A stretch of DNA of 56,085 bases from Pueribacillus theae (GTDB lineage: Bacteria; Bacillota; Bacilli; Bacillales; UBA6769): contig NZ_QCZG01000026.1 of the NCBI RefSeq assembly GCF_003097615.1, forward strand, positions 1-56,085, given 5' to 3'. The notes under the pieces were generated by a model. It worked only from the letters and a program-made list of their open reading frames with translations, searched no databases and was not told the origin of the DNA. The stretch's first letter is position 1. Each line of letters starts with the position of its first letter. Below are positions 1 through 8,721 of this stretch, one piece after another. A program made the position numbers and the translations under genes.

Positions 1-250
1 GGTTTTTGAGTGAGGATTGAATCGCAATGCTATCGACTTCTTTTAACCATGCGAATTCTTTCTTAAGATGGGGAAGCCTGGCGGAACAAGCATGATAGGT
101 TAAGCCTTTGCCGTTTTCTTTGTATGCTTGATTCCACTTGTCCAAAAAATAATTAAACACAAATCGACTGCAACCAATCGTTTTGACAATTAGAATTTCC
201 TGTTCTTTATTCGGATAGATGCGAAACTTATATGCTTTATTGACTAGCAT
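1..250 (-). CDS. tnpB: TnpB (IS200/IS605 family), N-terminal part, cut by window edge
   Basis: The reading frame starts at the ATG at 250 and runs off the left edge without a stop, giving about 83 residues. The N-terminus (MLVNKAYKFRIYPNKEQ, then CSRFVFNYFL) is the classic helix-turn-helix start of TnpB/OrfB, the RNA-guided nuclease of IS200/IS605-type elements. The RuvC-like catalytic residues and the zinc ribbon would lie outside the window, so activity cannot be judged. No tnpA is visible upstream, which fits a tnpB-only (IS1341-type) element. A hairpin typical of a left end lies upstream at 377-423. Confidence 0.88.
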   Translation of the reverse strand, partial: MLVNKAYKFRIYPNKEQEILIVKTIGCSRFVFNYFLDKWNQAYKENGKGLTYHACSARLPHLKKEFAWLKEVDSIAIQSSLKN

Positions 251-376
251 GACACTCACCTCTTATCACAGGAACATTTGTTTCCATTATAGCATACATT
301 CATGTGAAAGTATCCCGATTATTTGAAAAATACTAGTTAGATAATTGAGATAGTTGAGGGCTATCCCTTGTCCGAA

Positions 377-436
377 GGCGATTCATCTCCACCCTGCTTC
401 GCTGAGGATGGAGTCTTCTCGCCTAAATACGATAAA
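377..436 (-). mobile_element. Left-end hairpin and target motif of the tnpB element
   Basis: This is an imperfect stem-loop: GGCGA 377-381 pairs with TCGCC 419-423, and CTCCA 387-391 pairs with TGGAG 409-413. It lies upstream of tnpB, where an IS200/IS605 left end should be. On the minus strand the order is TTTAT (436-432), 14 nt, AAGACTCC (417-410), hairpin. The same order and spacing recurs at 20025-20071. TTTAT is a plausible insertion-site motif for this family; this is inference. Confidence 0.6.
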
Positions 437-485
437 AAAGGACAAGAGAAAGGGGAACTATTCTTTCACTTGGCCTTCTAATGAT

Positions 486-1310
486 TTAAGCAAAAATTAA
501 TACAGCAATACCGACAATAAAACAGTAAATACTAAAATAGACAAGATTTCCTCTTTCCATTATGCCCATAAACCATCTAAGCGCAAAATAAGAAGCAACG
601 ATTGAAGCGATAAATGCTGCTGCATATGGAATGAACAATGTGGACAGATCCGGATCGCTGGCAATATCTGTCACACTGAGCAGCGTACCGCCTAGACTGA
701 CAGGGATATACAATAAAAATGAAAAGCGAAGAGCTGTAGCTGGCTTCATCCCTAGTCCCATTGCCGCAACAATTGTGGCGCCCGACCGGCTAATACCCGG
801 TATTAAGGCAACGGACTGCGCAAGGCCAACAATTATCGCATCTTTTAGGCTGATGTCTTTATCCTGTTTCCTCCCCCTAAGATTTCGTATGAGAAACAAC
901 GCAATCCCTGTAATTAAAAGTGTAATAGCCGTAACATAAACGCCATTTACGCCTTTCACCGAATTAGAAATGACATCATTAAATAACAATCCGAGCACAC
1001 CTGCTGGAATTGTAGCGATAATCAAATAAATGATAAAACGGAAATCAGCTTTGGCCGCTTCATTTCGTGTCATTAGATAAGATAGCCCATTTTTTATAAG
1101 CCTTGCGATATCATTCCGATAAATAATGAGTACGGCGATAAGTGAACCCGCATTAACAAGGAGCTCGAACGTTAATTTCTTTGTTTCTATACCTAAAAAG
1201 TACTGGGCTAAAACAAGATGCCCGCTTGAAGATATTGGAATCGGTTCTGTTACGCCTTGCAATAATCCAAGAAATATGTACTTCAATAGTGTTAGTAAAT
1301 CAGCTTCCAT
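486..1310 (-). CDS. uppP: Undecaprenyl-diphosphatase UppP (BacA family)
   Basis: Integral membrane phosphatase that converts undecaprenyl pyrophosphate to the monophosphate, recycling the lipid carrier for peptidoglycan and teichoic-acid synthesis; over-expression of the family gives bacitracin resistance. The 274 residues match the family length. Both signature motifs are visible: [14 protein letters not shown] near residue 19, containing the catalytic Glu, and [10 protein letters not shown] near residue 170, containing the essential Arg. Several hydrophobic helices fill the rest. The Phe/Leu usual after GVTE is replaced by Pro (GVTEPIP), a mild deviation. It appears monocistronic, and Bacillaceae often carry more than one UppP. 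Confidence 0.95.
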   Translation of the reverse strand: MEADLLTLLKYIFLGLLQGVTEPIPISSSGHLVLAQYFLGIETKKLTFELLVNAGSLIAVLIIYRNDIARLIKNGLSYLMTRNEAAKADFRFIIYLIIATIPAGVLGLLFNDVISNSVKGVNGVYVTAITLLITGIALFLIRNLRGRKQDKDISLKDAIIVGLAQSVALIPGISRSGATIVAAMGLGMKPATALRFSFLLYIPVSLGGTLLSVTDIASDPDLSTLFIPYAAAFIASIVASYFALRWFMGIMERGNLVYFSIYCFIVGIAVLIFA

Positions 1311-1416
1311 TATTTTTCCCCTTCTTTATATAATTCCCCTCTTGAAAACGATTCTGTCTAATCGTATCATCACCAATGATTTTCGCAACCATTTTTCATA
1401 GATTAATAGCAAATCC

Positions 1417-1944
1417 TTATTTTTCCTCAAATTTATATTTATATTGAACAGCTCCTACTGTTGAAGTAAAATGTTCAATCCCTTTTTTCTCCCCTGGTTT
1501 TAATGAGAGGTCTTCGAACGTTTTTTCTTGGGTATTCCCTTCGGTATCTAACACCAAAATACTCACATCGCCTTGAAAGCTCTCTGTATTGTCGTAATTA
1601 CCGACGTAAATGTCGATCGTATATTCTCCGTCCTGCTCAAAAGAATTGACATAAGCAGCCAAATGGCTGTTCGATGTAATGCCTTTGTTCTGCTCATATT
1701 CTTGGTCTAACCCCGCTATCATTTGATCTTCAATCGTATTTACCGATTCCGATGAAACATCAGCTGCTTTTTCCTTAGTAAAATAAGCTACAAAACTAAG
1801 CCCAATGTAAAAGGCGAAAAACGTGACCAGCGTTGCTTTGGCAGTCTCTCTTGCCGTATATTTGCCAAGCCTCATTGCGATAAAACTAATGACTCCTGCT
1901 GCAATCGTAATGAGGTGCCATTTCGATAAAATGAAATCCATCAT
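1417..1944 (-). CDS. Hypothetical membrane-anchored protein
   Basis: No family recognised. About 175 residues: two hydrophobic segments near the N-terminus (roughly residues 8-24 and 36-55), a short charged linker, then a soluble C-terminal half rich in Asp, Glu, Thr and aromatic residues. That half (EYTIDIYVGNYDNTESFQGDV) looks like a beta-sandwich of the kind that sits outside the membrane in Bacillus lipoproteins. The start is uncertain among a GTG and two ATGs within 10 nt; the ATG at 1944 follows a weak AGGTGG site. It is divergent from the 2029 gene with an 84-nt gap, so the two may share a promoter region. Confidence 0.7.
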   Translation of the reverse strand: MMDFILSKWHLITIAAGVISFIAMRLGKYTARETAKATLVTFFAFYIGLSFVAYFTKEKAADVSSESVNTIEDQMIAGLDQEYEQNKGITSNSHLAAYVNSFEQDGEYTIDIYVGNYDNTESFQGDVSILVLDTEGNTQEKTFEDLSLKPGEKKGIEHFTSTVGAVQYKYKFEEK

Positions 1945-2028
1945 TTCCACCTACCACGCTCTTTGATATCATGATTGTAGTTTAACTTTCTTCCGAATTT
2001 GCGTCAAAATAAAACTGGAGTGAAAGAA

Positions 2029-3201
2029 TTGAACCATTCAGGCGTTATTCACAATCATCAATTAAAGAAAGAAGAGCCATTTTGGTGGGTTTTTTATTTT
2101 CTAGCCATGGCATTTGTAATGGTTGTCGGACTCGCTTTAATCATTATACCAATCTTGCTCTTTGTCCTATTTAAATCACCATGGCTTTTTATTTTTTTTA
2201 TTTTTATCCCTTTTGGCTTATGGATCGTAAAAGAACTTTACAAGATTGCCAAAAATCTCATTTGGCAAAATAACCATTTATCCCACTTTATTTTAAAACA
2301 GGAGGGTATCCAATTTACATACTGGGAAGAGGAAAAGCCTAAACAACCATCTGAAGGTATGATCCCTTTTTCTTCGATTCAATATGTTGTGGCTTCCTTT
2401 TATGTTCATCGACAAATGATGGAGCGAGCAGGAGGAACATCAGGAGGACGCATCATCAGGGAAATGAAGCCGGTCCTGTTTATCGTCTTTAATGAAAGCA
2501 CCAGGCGGCTAATTAAAATTCCGTTTTACAATCAGTCAGAAATGACAGTTTGGCTGAAGCATTTACAGGAAAATGAAGTGAAGTTAAGTTACACGGATGT
2601 TATTTTATTGAACAGATACGGAAAAAAAATGAATGATGAAGAACGGCTGGAATTGCTTGAATCAAATAAAGAAGAACTCCTTCTTCCTTTTACATTTGAA
2701 TCCCAGTGGGCTTCACAAGCTCCCAAGCTGTCCAAGGAGTGGAATGAGAAGTTCATTAAAAACAATCCAGAAGCCAATGAAAAAAAGAAAAAAAGAATCT
2801 TTTCATTTGGGCATTGGTTTCCGCGCGCATTAAATAATTATATCTTTCTCGTTTGTGGAATCGTATTGGCGATGCTTGCGATTGAAAAAGGCTTTTTCCA
2901 TATAAACAGCACGATCCTGGGGCTTATCTATTTGTTTTTATTGGCATTCATGTACTTTTATTCGTTCAAAGAAAGGCTGCACTGGCTGTATATGATCCTG
3001 TTTTCTGTTGAATCAGTTTTTGCCTGTTTTCTCGTCTACATCACACATTTAGACGAAAAAAATATCGCTGAAGAGGTTGCATCAGGTGTTTTTCTCGCTT
3101 CTTTACTTTTCATTGCGCTTGTATGGCTTCCTTATACCATTATTAAACGTATCATCAATAGGAAAAATAACGCCTCGGCAGAAAGAAATTTATCAAATTA
3201 A
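2029..3201 (+). CDS. Hypothetical multi-pass membrane protein
   Basis: No family recognised. About 390 residues: two adjacent hydrophobic helices near the N-terminus after EEPFWWVFYFLAM, a cytoplasmic-looking central domain of about 200 residues with basic and acidic patches (a PH-like fold is possible but unproven), then four more hydrophobic segments at the C-terminus. The TTG at 2029 is preferred because GGAG lies 9 nt upstream; a longer in-frame TTG start at 1999 lacks a binding site. It is 17 nt upstream of fetA on the same strand, so co-transcription with the iron exporter is likely, though a functional link is inference. Confidence 0.75.
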   Translation: MNHSGVIHNHQLKKEEPFWWVFYFLAMAFVMVVGLALIIIPILLFVLFKSPWLFIFFIFIPFGLWIVKELYKIAKNLIWQNNHLSHFILKQEGIQFTYWEEEKPKQPSEGMIPFSSIQYVVASFYVHRQMMERAGGTSGGRIIREMKPVLFIVFNESTRRLIKIPFYNQSEMTVWLKHLQENEVKLSYTDVILLNRYGKKMNDEERLELLESNKEELLLPFTFESQWASQAPKLSKEWNEKFIKNNPEANEKKKKRIFSFGHWFPRALNNYIFLVCGIVLAMLAIEKGFFHINSTILGLIYLFLLAFMYFYSFKERLHWLYMILFSVESVFACFLVYITHLDEKNIAEEVASGVFLASLLFIALVWLPYTIIKRIINRKNNASAERNLSN

Positions 3202-3218
3202 TATTTTTTGAAAAGGAT

Positions 3219-3959
3219 GTGCTATCAGCCATTTCAAATCTTTATCATCCGGCGATTCACTTTCAACGTGTCAACTACTCGATAAACGACACGAACATTT
3301 TAACAAATATAACCGGCTCCTTTCCTGATGGGAAAATTACGACGCTCGCAGGCCCTTCTGGCGCGGGAAAATCGACTTTGCTAAAACTTTGCAACGGGCT
3401 GATTTCTCCTACTTCCGGAAACATTTATATCCATGGCAAACATATACAGGAATACAAGCCTGTCGACTTGCGTCGCTCTGTCGGAATTGCGCTTCAAAAT
3501 GCACCTATGATTAGAGGTAGTGTGTTTCGGAATATGGCTTTGCCATTTGAACTTGCTGGGAAAAAGCTGACAGAGCAAGAAGCGCTTTCGTTTTTAGAAG
3601 ATGTTGGTTTGGATAAATCGTTTTTGCATCGGGACAGCAAAGACCTCTCCGGTGGACAGCGGCAAAAGGTGTCGATTGCACGAACGCTTGTGAACCGTCC
3701 CCGCATCTTGTTGCTTGATGAAATTACTGCTTCTTTAGACCAAAATTCATCGAAAGATATTGAACAATTAATTGTAGACATCAACCGAACTTACGACGTA
3801 ACGATCATATGGATTACACACCATCTCGAACAGGCGATGACCATTGGCCATTATACGTGGGTGTTGATGAATGGAAAGGTAATCGAAACAGGGGAAAGCA
3901 GTTTACTCGAATCACCAAAGACAGATGAAGTCAAGCGTTTTGTAGAGGGGGGGACTTGA
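3219..3959 (+). CDS. fetA: Iron export ABC transporter ATP-binding protein FetA
   Basis: ATPase of the FetAB (YbbL/YbbM) exporter, which removes iron and protects against oxidative stress in characterised enterobacterial homologues. It has a Walker A motif (GPSGAGKST, near residue 46), a Q-loop, an ABC signature (LSGGQRQK, near residue 145), Walker B (ILLLDEITAS) and an H-loop (WITHH). Its 246 residues are normal for the family. The start is unclear: the GTG at 3219 sits only 2 nt after AAAAGG, so a slightly different start is possible. It abuts fetB with no gap, which implies translational coupling. Confidence 0.88.
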   Translation: MLSAISNLYHPAIHFQRVNYSINDTNILTNITGSFPDGKITTLAGPSGAGKSTLLKLCNGLISPTSGNIYIHGKHIQEYKPVDLRRSVGIALQNAPMIRGSVFRNMALPFELAGKKLTEQEALSFLEDVGLDKSFLHRDSKDLSGGQRQKVSIARTLVNRPRILLLDEITASLDQNSSKDIEQLIVDINRTYDVTIIWITHHLEQAMTIGHYTWVLMNGKVIETGESSLLESPKTDEVKRFVEGGT

Positions 3960-4715
3960 ATGAGTTTAACCGCATTATCAATGACGCTTATTTTCGTACT
4001 GATTCCGCTCCTCCTATCAAAAGCATTGAAGCTCGGATTAGAGAAAGATACGATCATCGCTACCGTTCGTTCGATCATACAACTTCTTGCTGTCGGCTAT
4101 ATTTTAAAGTTCGTCTTCGATTCGGAACAACTAATCTACATTCTGCTTATGATTCTGCTTATGATCGTAGCAGCCGTTGACAACGTTCGCAAAAAAGGGC
4201 ATTTTATTAAAGGCATCCTATGGAAAGTCAGCCTTACGCTTCTCTTTATCGAACTATTGACGCAAAGTATTTTAATCGGGTTTCACATCACACCCCCGAC
4301 AGCACAATATGTGATTCCAATCAGTGGAATGGTGATTGGAAATGCGATGGTCCTTTCGATTCTTTTCTTGAATCGCTTCATGGCAGAAGTAGATTCGCAC
4401 GAGGATGAAACAGAGCTTATCCTTTCACTCGGCGGTACGCCGAAACAAGCGATTCACTCCCAGCTCATCTCCTCGATTAAAGCAAGCATGATCCCGACAA
4501 TTGAAAGTCAAAAAACAATGGGGCTCGTGCAATTGCCAGGTATGATGAGCGGACAAATTATCGCTGGAGCCGATCCACTCCAAGCAGTCATGTTCCAACT
4601 GCTCGTTGTTTTTCTACTATTAACTTCTGCAGCGATTTCAAGCGCCATGCTCGGCTTCTTATCATATCCTTCTTTATTCAATGAACGGATGCAACTTTTG
4701 AAAGTAAGAAATTAA
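3960..4715 (+). CDS. fetB: Iron export ABC transporter permease FetB
   Basis: Membrane partner of FetA (UPF0014/YbbM family). Seven or so hydrophobic helices are visible over 251 residues. The family hallmarks are present: ATVRSIIQLLAVGY near residue 34, the cytoplasmic loop ELILSLGGTPKQA, and MGLVQLPGMMSGQIIAGADPLQA near residue 180. The ATG at 3960 follows the fetA stop directly, and a G-rich binding site (GAGGGGG) lies inside the fetA end. Together with fetA it forms a complete exporter. It could equally transport another metal or ligand; iron is assigned from family knowledge. Confidence 0.9.
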   Translation: MSLTALSMTLIFVLIPLLLSKALKLGLEKDTIIATVRSIIQLLAVGYILKFVFDSEQLIYILLMILLMIVAAVDNVRKKGHFIKGILWKVSLTLLFIELLTQSILIGFHITPPTAQYVIPISGMVIGNAMVLSILFLNRFMAEVDSHEDETELILSLGGTPKQAIHSQLISSIKASMIPTIESQKTMGLVQLPGMMSGQIIAGADPLQAVMFQLLVVFLLLTSAAISSAMLGFLSYPSLFNERMQLLKVRN

Positions 4716-4971
4716 TCCTGCTTTTGGTGGATGTTGCAAATGAATAATTAAAACGTATGGGGAAGTGCTATCCATGTAAGAAATGTTTGTAACGGCACTT
4801 ACCCTTATTTTTCACCTTTTGAAAGTTCGCAGTTTCTTTCTATCAAATCCAATTGTGAGTTATTAAGATGATATCAATACACTAGAACTTTATTCATTCT
4901 AACGATTCGGGGATCGCTTTGTTACCTATGCATATCAAGTAGATTAAGTTAGAGCAAATATACTTTAAAGA

Positions 4972-4997
4972 GGGATGGGTCTCTATAGCCCATACCC
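4972..4997 (-). terminator. Probable terminator of the rhodanese gene
   Basis: The stem GGG-ATGGG / CCCAT-CCC has one mismatch and is followed on the minus strand by TCTTTAAAG. It lies 32 nt past the stop of the minus-strand rhodanese gene. The rest of the 313-nt gap after fetB (4716-5028) shows no convincing gene or other structure. Confidence 0.5.
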
Positions 4998-5028
4998 CTT
5001 ATGATTTGTCAAAAACCTTTTGTCATCT

Positions 5029-5460
5029 TTATTCATTATTTCGATTTTTGTTGTCTACTGTGTCCAATGGTAATGTAGGATCCGCAGCCCATTCCGACAT
5101 TGAGCCATCGTATACCGCTACATTATTCTGGCCTAACTTGTTTAAAAGAAGGGCATTCCAAGTCGCTGCAATTCCACCGCCGCAATAGGTAATTACTTTT
5201 TTGTTTGGGTCGAGGGCACCAACCTTTTCAAATGTTTCTCTCAATTTGTCATCATCAGGATCAGAGTATTCCTTCAATAAATCGGCAAAAACCGCACCAA
5301 GTATATGTTCTTTCTCATACGCCTCCCTCCCTGACCAAACTTTATTAGGGCCATCATCTGTATGTTGTAAGAACGTCGTCACATCCAATAGACTTAAATT
5401 AGGGTCATCAAGTCTTTCCGCAAGCCATTCTGTAGTAACAATCATTGGTATGTTACGCAT
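5029..5460 (-). CDS. Rhodanese-like sulfurtransferase, internally deleted form
   Basis: Rhodaneses move sulfane sulfur from thiosulfate or mercaptopyruvate to cyanide or thiols through a cysteine persulfide. This 143-residue protein begins like the first domain of a two-domain sulfurtransferase (TEWLAERLDDPNL, then GAVFADLLKEYSDPDDD). It continues as the second half of the catalytic second domain (ETFEKVGALDPNK, active-site loop CGGGIAAT with Cys93, YDGSMSEWAADP). Full-length relatives are about 280 residues. The frame is open, so this looks like an in-frame fusion of two half-domains rather than a simple truncation. Whether it folds is unknown. Binding site GGAGG lies upstream of ATG 5460. 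Confidence 0.82.
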   Translation of the reverse strand: MRNIPMIVTTEWLAERLDDPNLSLLDVTTFLQHTDDGPNKVWSGREAYEKEHILGAVFADLLKEYSDPDDDKLRETFEKVGALDPNKKVITYCGGGIAATWNALLLNKLGQNNVAVYDGSMSEWAADPTLPLDTVDNKNRNNE

Positions 5461-5671
5461 TTTTATTTCCCTCCTTGAAATTTATCACGATAACACCCGT
5501 AAACCCCACAATTATTGAAATGTTGTATATAGCTTAATCACTTACGTTGTTAAGGGTATTGTACCTAATTTCATTATATCTCACAATTTATATAGTTTTA
5601 GTATGAATTAAATGCCAGACCATGTTTTCAATCTCAAAATTGATGTTCGTGTGATACAATACATTCCCTTA

Positions 5672-6421
5672 TTAGTCAATCTCCAACACAATCGGACAAT
5701 GATCACTTCCTAGCACATGGGAATGAATGGCGGCATCCTTCAGCCTTGCTTCAAGCCGATTAGATACTAGAAAGTAATCAATTCGCCACCCAATATTCCG
5801 CTCTCTGACTTTATTCATATAGGACCACCAGGTGTACGCTCCTTCTTTTTGTGGATAGAAATATCGAAACGTATCGATAAATCCTTCCTTAAGAAGTGCT
5901 GTCATCTTCTCGCGTTCTTCAAAGGTAAAACCTGAATTGCCTCTATTGGATTTCACATTTTTTAAATCAATTTCTTGATGCGCGACATTTAAATCTCCAC
6001 ATAAAATGACCGGTTTCACATCATCCAATTTTTTCAAATATGTCCGTATGTCCTCTTCCCATTGAAGACGATAAGACAAGCGTGCCAAATCACGTTGCGA
6101 ATTCGGTGTATATACATTGACCAAATAAAAGCTTTCGTACTCCAGCGTAATGATTCTACCTTCTTCTTCGTTTGAATCACCGACACCGTACTTAACAGAT
6201 AACGGTTTTATTTTCGTAAATACAGCTGTTCCCGAATATCCCTTCTTTATCGCGTAATTCCAATATTGATCATATCCCTTTAGTTCCAAATCAATTTGAC
6301 CTGGTTGTAATTTCGTCTCTTGAACACAAAAAATATCCGCATTTACTTTCTCAAAATAATCAAGAAACCCCTTCCGGACACAAGCCCTTAATCCGTTAAC
6401 ATTCCATGAAACAAGCTTCAT
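5672..6421 (-). CDS. exoA: Exodeoxyribonuclease III (AP endonuclease) ExoA
   Basis: Mg-dependent AP endonuclease and 3'-5' exonuclease of base-excision repair, EEP superfamily. The 249 residues are close to Bacillus ExoA. Motifs in order: MKLVSWNVNGLRA (residue 1), CVQETKLQ with the metal-binding Glu (about 34), YTPNSQRD (about 105), GDLNVAH (about 142), a Trp-rich loop YTWWSY (about 196), RIDYFLVS (about 213) and the C-terminal GSDHCPI with the catalytic Asp-His pair. It is followed 64 nt downstream by the DUF3817 gene on the same strand's upstream side, with no obvious operon link. Confidence 0.96.
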   Translation of the reverse strand: MKLVSWNVNGLRACVRKGFLDYFEKVNADIFCVQETKLQPGQIDLELKGYDQYWNYAIKKGYSGTAVFTKIKPLSVKYGVGDSNEEEGRIITLEYESFYLVNVYTPNSQRDLARLSYRLQWEEDIRTYLKKLDDVKPVILCGDLNVAHQEIDLKNVKSNRGNSGFTFEEREKMTALLKEGFIDTFRYFYPQKEGAYTWWSYMNKVRERNIGWRIDYFLVSNRLEARLKDAAIHSHVLGSDHCPIVLEID

Positions 6422-6485
6422 TTATTGATTCCCCCATAAAAAAATAACCGCCCCCTAGAAAAGGAAAACAGTTATTGTTATAGAT

Positions 6486-6782
6486 TTAATTCGTTTCTAA
6501 CAATTTTAGACGACTGTCCAAAATAAAATTACCGAACGGGATGAATGCAGCAACAAATGCCCCAATCGTAAATCGAAACGGCCATCTCACGGCAAATGCC
6601 GCATAAATAATCGCCACACAATACACCGTGAACAGGATCCCATGGATCATGCCAAAGACGCTTACCGCTTCTGGCATATCCATAAAATATTTTAACGGCA
6701 TTGCAATAAATAACAATACGAGAAGTGAGCTGCCTTCTAGTATACCTAAGACTCGAAATTGTTTTAATGCATTCTTGAACAT
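6486..6782 (-). CDS. DUF3817 family membrane protein (YdzA-like)
   Basis: A 98-residue protein with three hydrophobic helices and the DUF3817 pattern: FRVLGILEGSSLLVLLF near the start, a central GMIHGILFTVYC with a conserved His, and PFGNFILDSRL near the C-terminus. The family is widespread in Bacillaceae and actinobacteria without a defined function; it is often found as a stand-alone domain or fused to transporters. A strong AGGAGG site lies 6 nt upstream of the ATG at 6782. Confidence 0.88.
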   Translation of the reverse strand: MFKNALKQFRVLGILEGSSLLVLLFIAMPLKYFMDMPEAVSVFGMIHGILFTVYCVAIIYAAFAVRWPFRFTIGAFVAAFIPFGNFILDSRLKLLETN

Positions 6783-7037
6783 CGCTTCCTCCTAAAATCT
6801 ACAACTCTATTCATTATAGGATCGGATTGCAGTCCTGTACAGCGATTCCTTCTGCATTTTCTGCGTTAAATGATTAAAACATTGTTTGTCCAATGCAACG
6901 TGGGGATTCTCTATATATCATTACAAGCTCACGCCTTTTTTCATGAACCATCATTTTTGTTCGAATTTTTCTTAAACCAATGGAAAAAATAAACGATGTC
7001 TTTACAAATTATTTCATGAAAAAGGGATGGCGAACGA

Positions 7038-7181
7038 ATGGAAAATAAGTGCTTCTATTGTGATGATGAGATTGATGAAAAACATGTTCATTACATTTCG
7101 TTTTTTCATGAAAATGAAGAACGTGAAGAAACGATGTGCAAACATTGCTACGCTGAATGGCTGGAAGGAATTAAGGAATAA
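7038..7181 (+). CDS. Small CxxC/CxxC protein (47 aa)
   Basis: Unnamed small gene. ATG 7038 opens a 47-residue frame with two cysteine pairs, CFYC at residues 5-8 and CKHC about 29 residues later, separated by an acidic, His-containing segment. This spacing suggests a single zinc ribbon. AAAGGG lies about 12 nt upstream, and a strong hairpin terminator follows at 7216. An overlapping frame from ATG 7027 encodes a basic peptide with no motif and is less likely. Function unknown; a regulatory or adaptor role is possible. Confidence 0.65.
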   Translation: MENKCFYCDDEIDEKHVHYISFFHENEEREETMCKHCYAEWLEGIKE

Positions 7182-7215
7182 CGTTGAAACAATGATTTAA
7201 CTGGGAAATTATAAA

Positions 7216-7246
7216 CCCTCTTTTAGAAATTTTCTCTAAAAGAGGG
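7216..7246. terminator. Bidirectional intrinsic terminator
   Basis: A perfect 12-bp stem (CCCTCTTTTAGA / TCTAAAAGAGGG) with a 7-nt loop, placed between the converging small Cys protein and the P450 gene. Confidence 0.85.
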
Positions 7247-7254
7247 CTTTGCTT

Positions 7255-8511
7255 TTATTTAGGCTTAACATTTTTAATGACAATTTTACTTTTAGGAATG
7301 CTTGGCATATTGACCATGCTGAAACTTAAATCTTGATCAGGAACCTCATAATCCATCCGATTCACTAAAAAATCTAAGCTTACTTTCATCACTTGAATGG
7401 TCGCCCATTCTCCAGCACAACGGTGGCCTGTATAATAATCCCCTCCACCCTGAGGTATGAAATTGTAAAGGTCTCCATCCCAATGGGCAAACCGTTCCGG
7501 ATGAAACACATCAGGATTGTCCCAAGGTTCCGGGTCATGATTCGTTCCATATAAATCAAGCAAGGTTAACGTTCCCTCTTTGAATTCGTACCCTTTCCAA
7601 GTGAAATCCTTTTTTACTAAGGCAACTGCAGCAGGAAAAAATGGATAAAAACGGCGAACTTCCTGAATGAACATTTCCGCGTATGTTTCGCCTTTCGATT
7701 TTATCTTCTCTTTTTCTTCTGGATAATGATATAACGCAAGCGCAAGGAAGTTGATGTAAATGGAAATGGCGATAATCGGACGCAAAATATTGATGACTTC
7801 TACAGCAGCAATCTTAGGGTCTAGAAGATTTCCTTCTAAATCAAGATGTGAAGCGATCGTATGTAATGCCATACCTTCAGGCGCCTTCAATTCACCCTCT
7901 CGCACTTGCTCAATTAATTCTCCTACCCATTTTTCTGCTGCGTTTCGGCCGTGTCTCCCTTTCCAGTGCTTCGGCCCGACTGCTGCAGGTGATTCGAACA
8001 AGGAACTTAGCTCCTCTGTTCTCTGCTCCAGCTCGTCCCCAGATAACGGCACTCCCGCCCATTGGCATGCGGTGATGCAAAGGAGTTTTTTTGTTTCTTC
8101 ATAGAAAACGACTTCATCCATTTCCTTCCATTTATTGACCGCAACTTCCCACTGTTTTTTTAGCATGTCGGCCAGTTCGTCGAGGCGCTCAGGCAACATT
8201 AACGACATAAACATCGCTTTCCGGTGCCGATGGGCTTCCCCGTCCAATGTTTGGACACCTTTTTCGCCAAATAGTGTTTCTTTCACTCTGTTCGGAGCTG
8301 CGCCATGTCTTTTGAACTTTTCATTATCATAAAAAATTTCCGCAGCGTCTTTTCCTCCCATGCATATCGCCCTTTTTCCCAATAATTTCGTTTCAAAAAC
8401 ATCGGAATGAAAACTATGGCGCCTGTTCGGAATGAATAAGTACCCTTCCCTTAGTAGGCTCAAGCTATGATCAATCCCGGTTTCCTCAGGCATTTCACTA
8501 TAATCCGTCAT
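7255..8511 (-). CDS. cypC: Cytochrome P450 CYP152-type fatty-acid peroxygenase
   Basis: Uses H2O2 rather than a redox partner to hydroxylate fatty acids at the alpha or beta carbon (CYP152; B. subtilis CypC/YbdT). About 418 residues. Seen: the I-helix Arg-Pro pair ([11 protein letters not shown]) that binds the substrate carboxylate and replaces the usual acid/Thr, the K-helix ExxR (EVRRFYP), and the heme loop [16 protein letters not shown] with the Cys ligand. An AAAGGAG site precedes three closely spaced ATGs; the one at 8511 has the best spacing (8514 and 8520 are alternatives). It is monocistronic. Confidence 0.93.
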   Translation of the reverse strand: MTDYSEMPEETGIDHSLSLLREGYLFIPNRRHSFHSDVFETKLLGKRAICMGGKDAAEIFYDNEKFKRHGAAPNRVKETLFGEKGVQTLDGEAHRHRKAMFMSLMLPERLDELADMLKKQWEVAVNKWKEMDEVVFYEETKKLLCITACQWAGVPLSGDELEQRTEELSSLFESPAAVGPKHWKGRHGRNAAEKWVGELIEQVREGELKAPEGMALHTIASHLDLEGNLLDPKIAAVEVINILRPIIAISIYINFLALALYHYPEEKEKIKSKGETYAEMFIQEVRRFYPFFPAAVALVKKDFTWKGYEFKEGTLTLLDLYGTNHDPEPWDNPDVFHPERFAHWDGDLYNFIPQGGGDYYTGHRCAGEWATIQVMKVSLDFLVNRMDYEVPDQDLSFSMVNMPSIPKSKIVIKNVKPK

Positions 8512-8721
8512 CATGTTCATCTCCTTTAGCCGTAAATTTACAAGTTAACTCTTTTTAAATTGTTCCCTATTTGCCCCCTTTGAAACGATAAACAAAAAAG
8601 ATTTCCACCAAGAAGTGAATCATTTCCTCAAAAATGTCCATATTTATTTCTTTTTTTTAATTAAAAATTGGTATATCCTATAAATACAGTTGGATTAAAA
8701 GTACGTTTGGAGGAATGTTTG

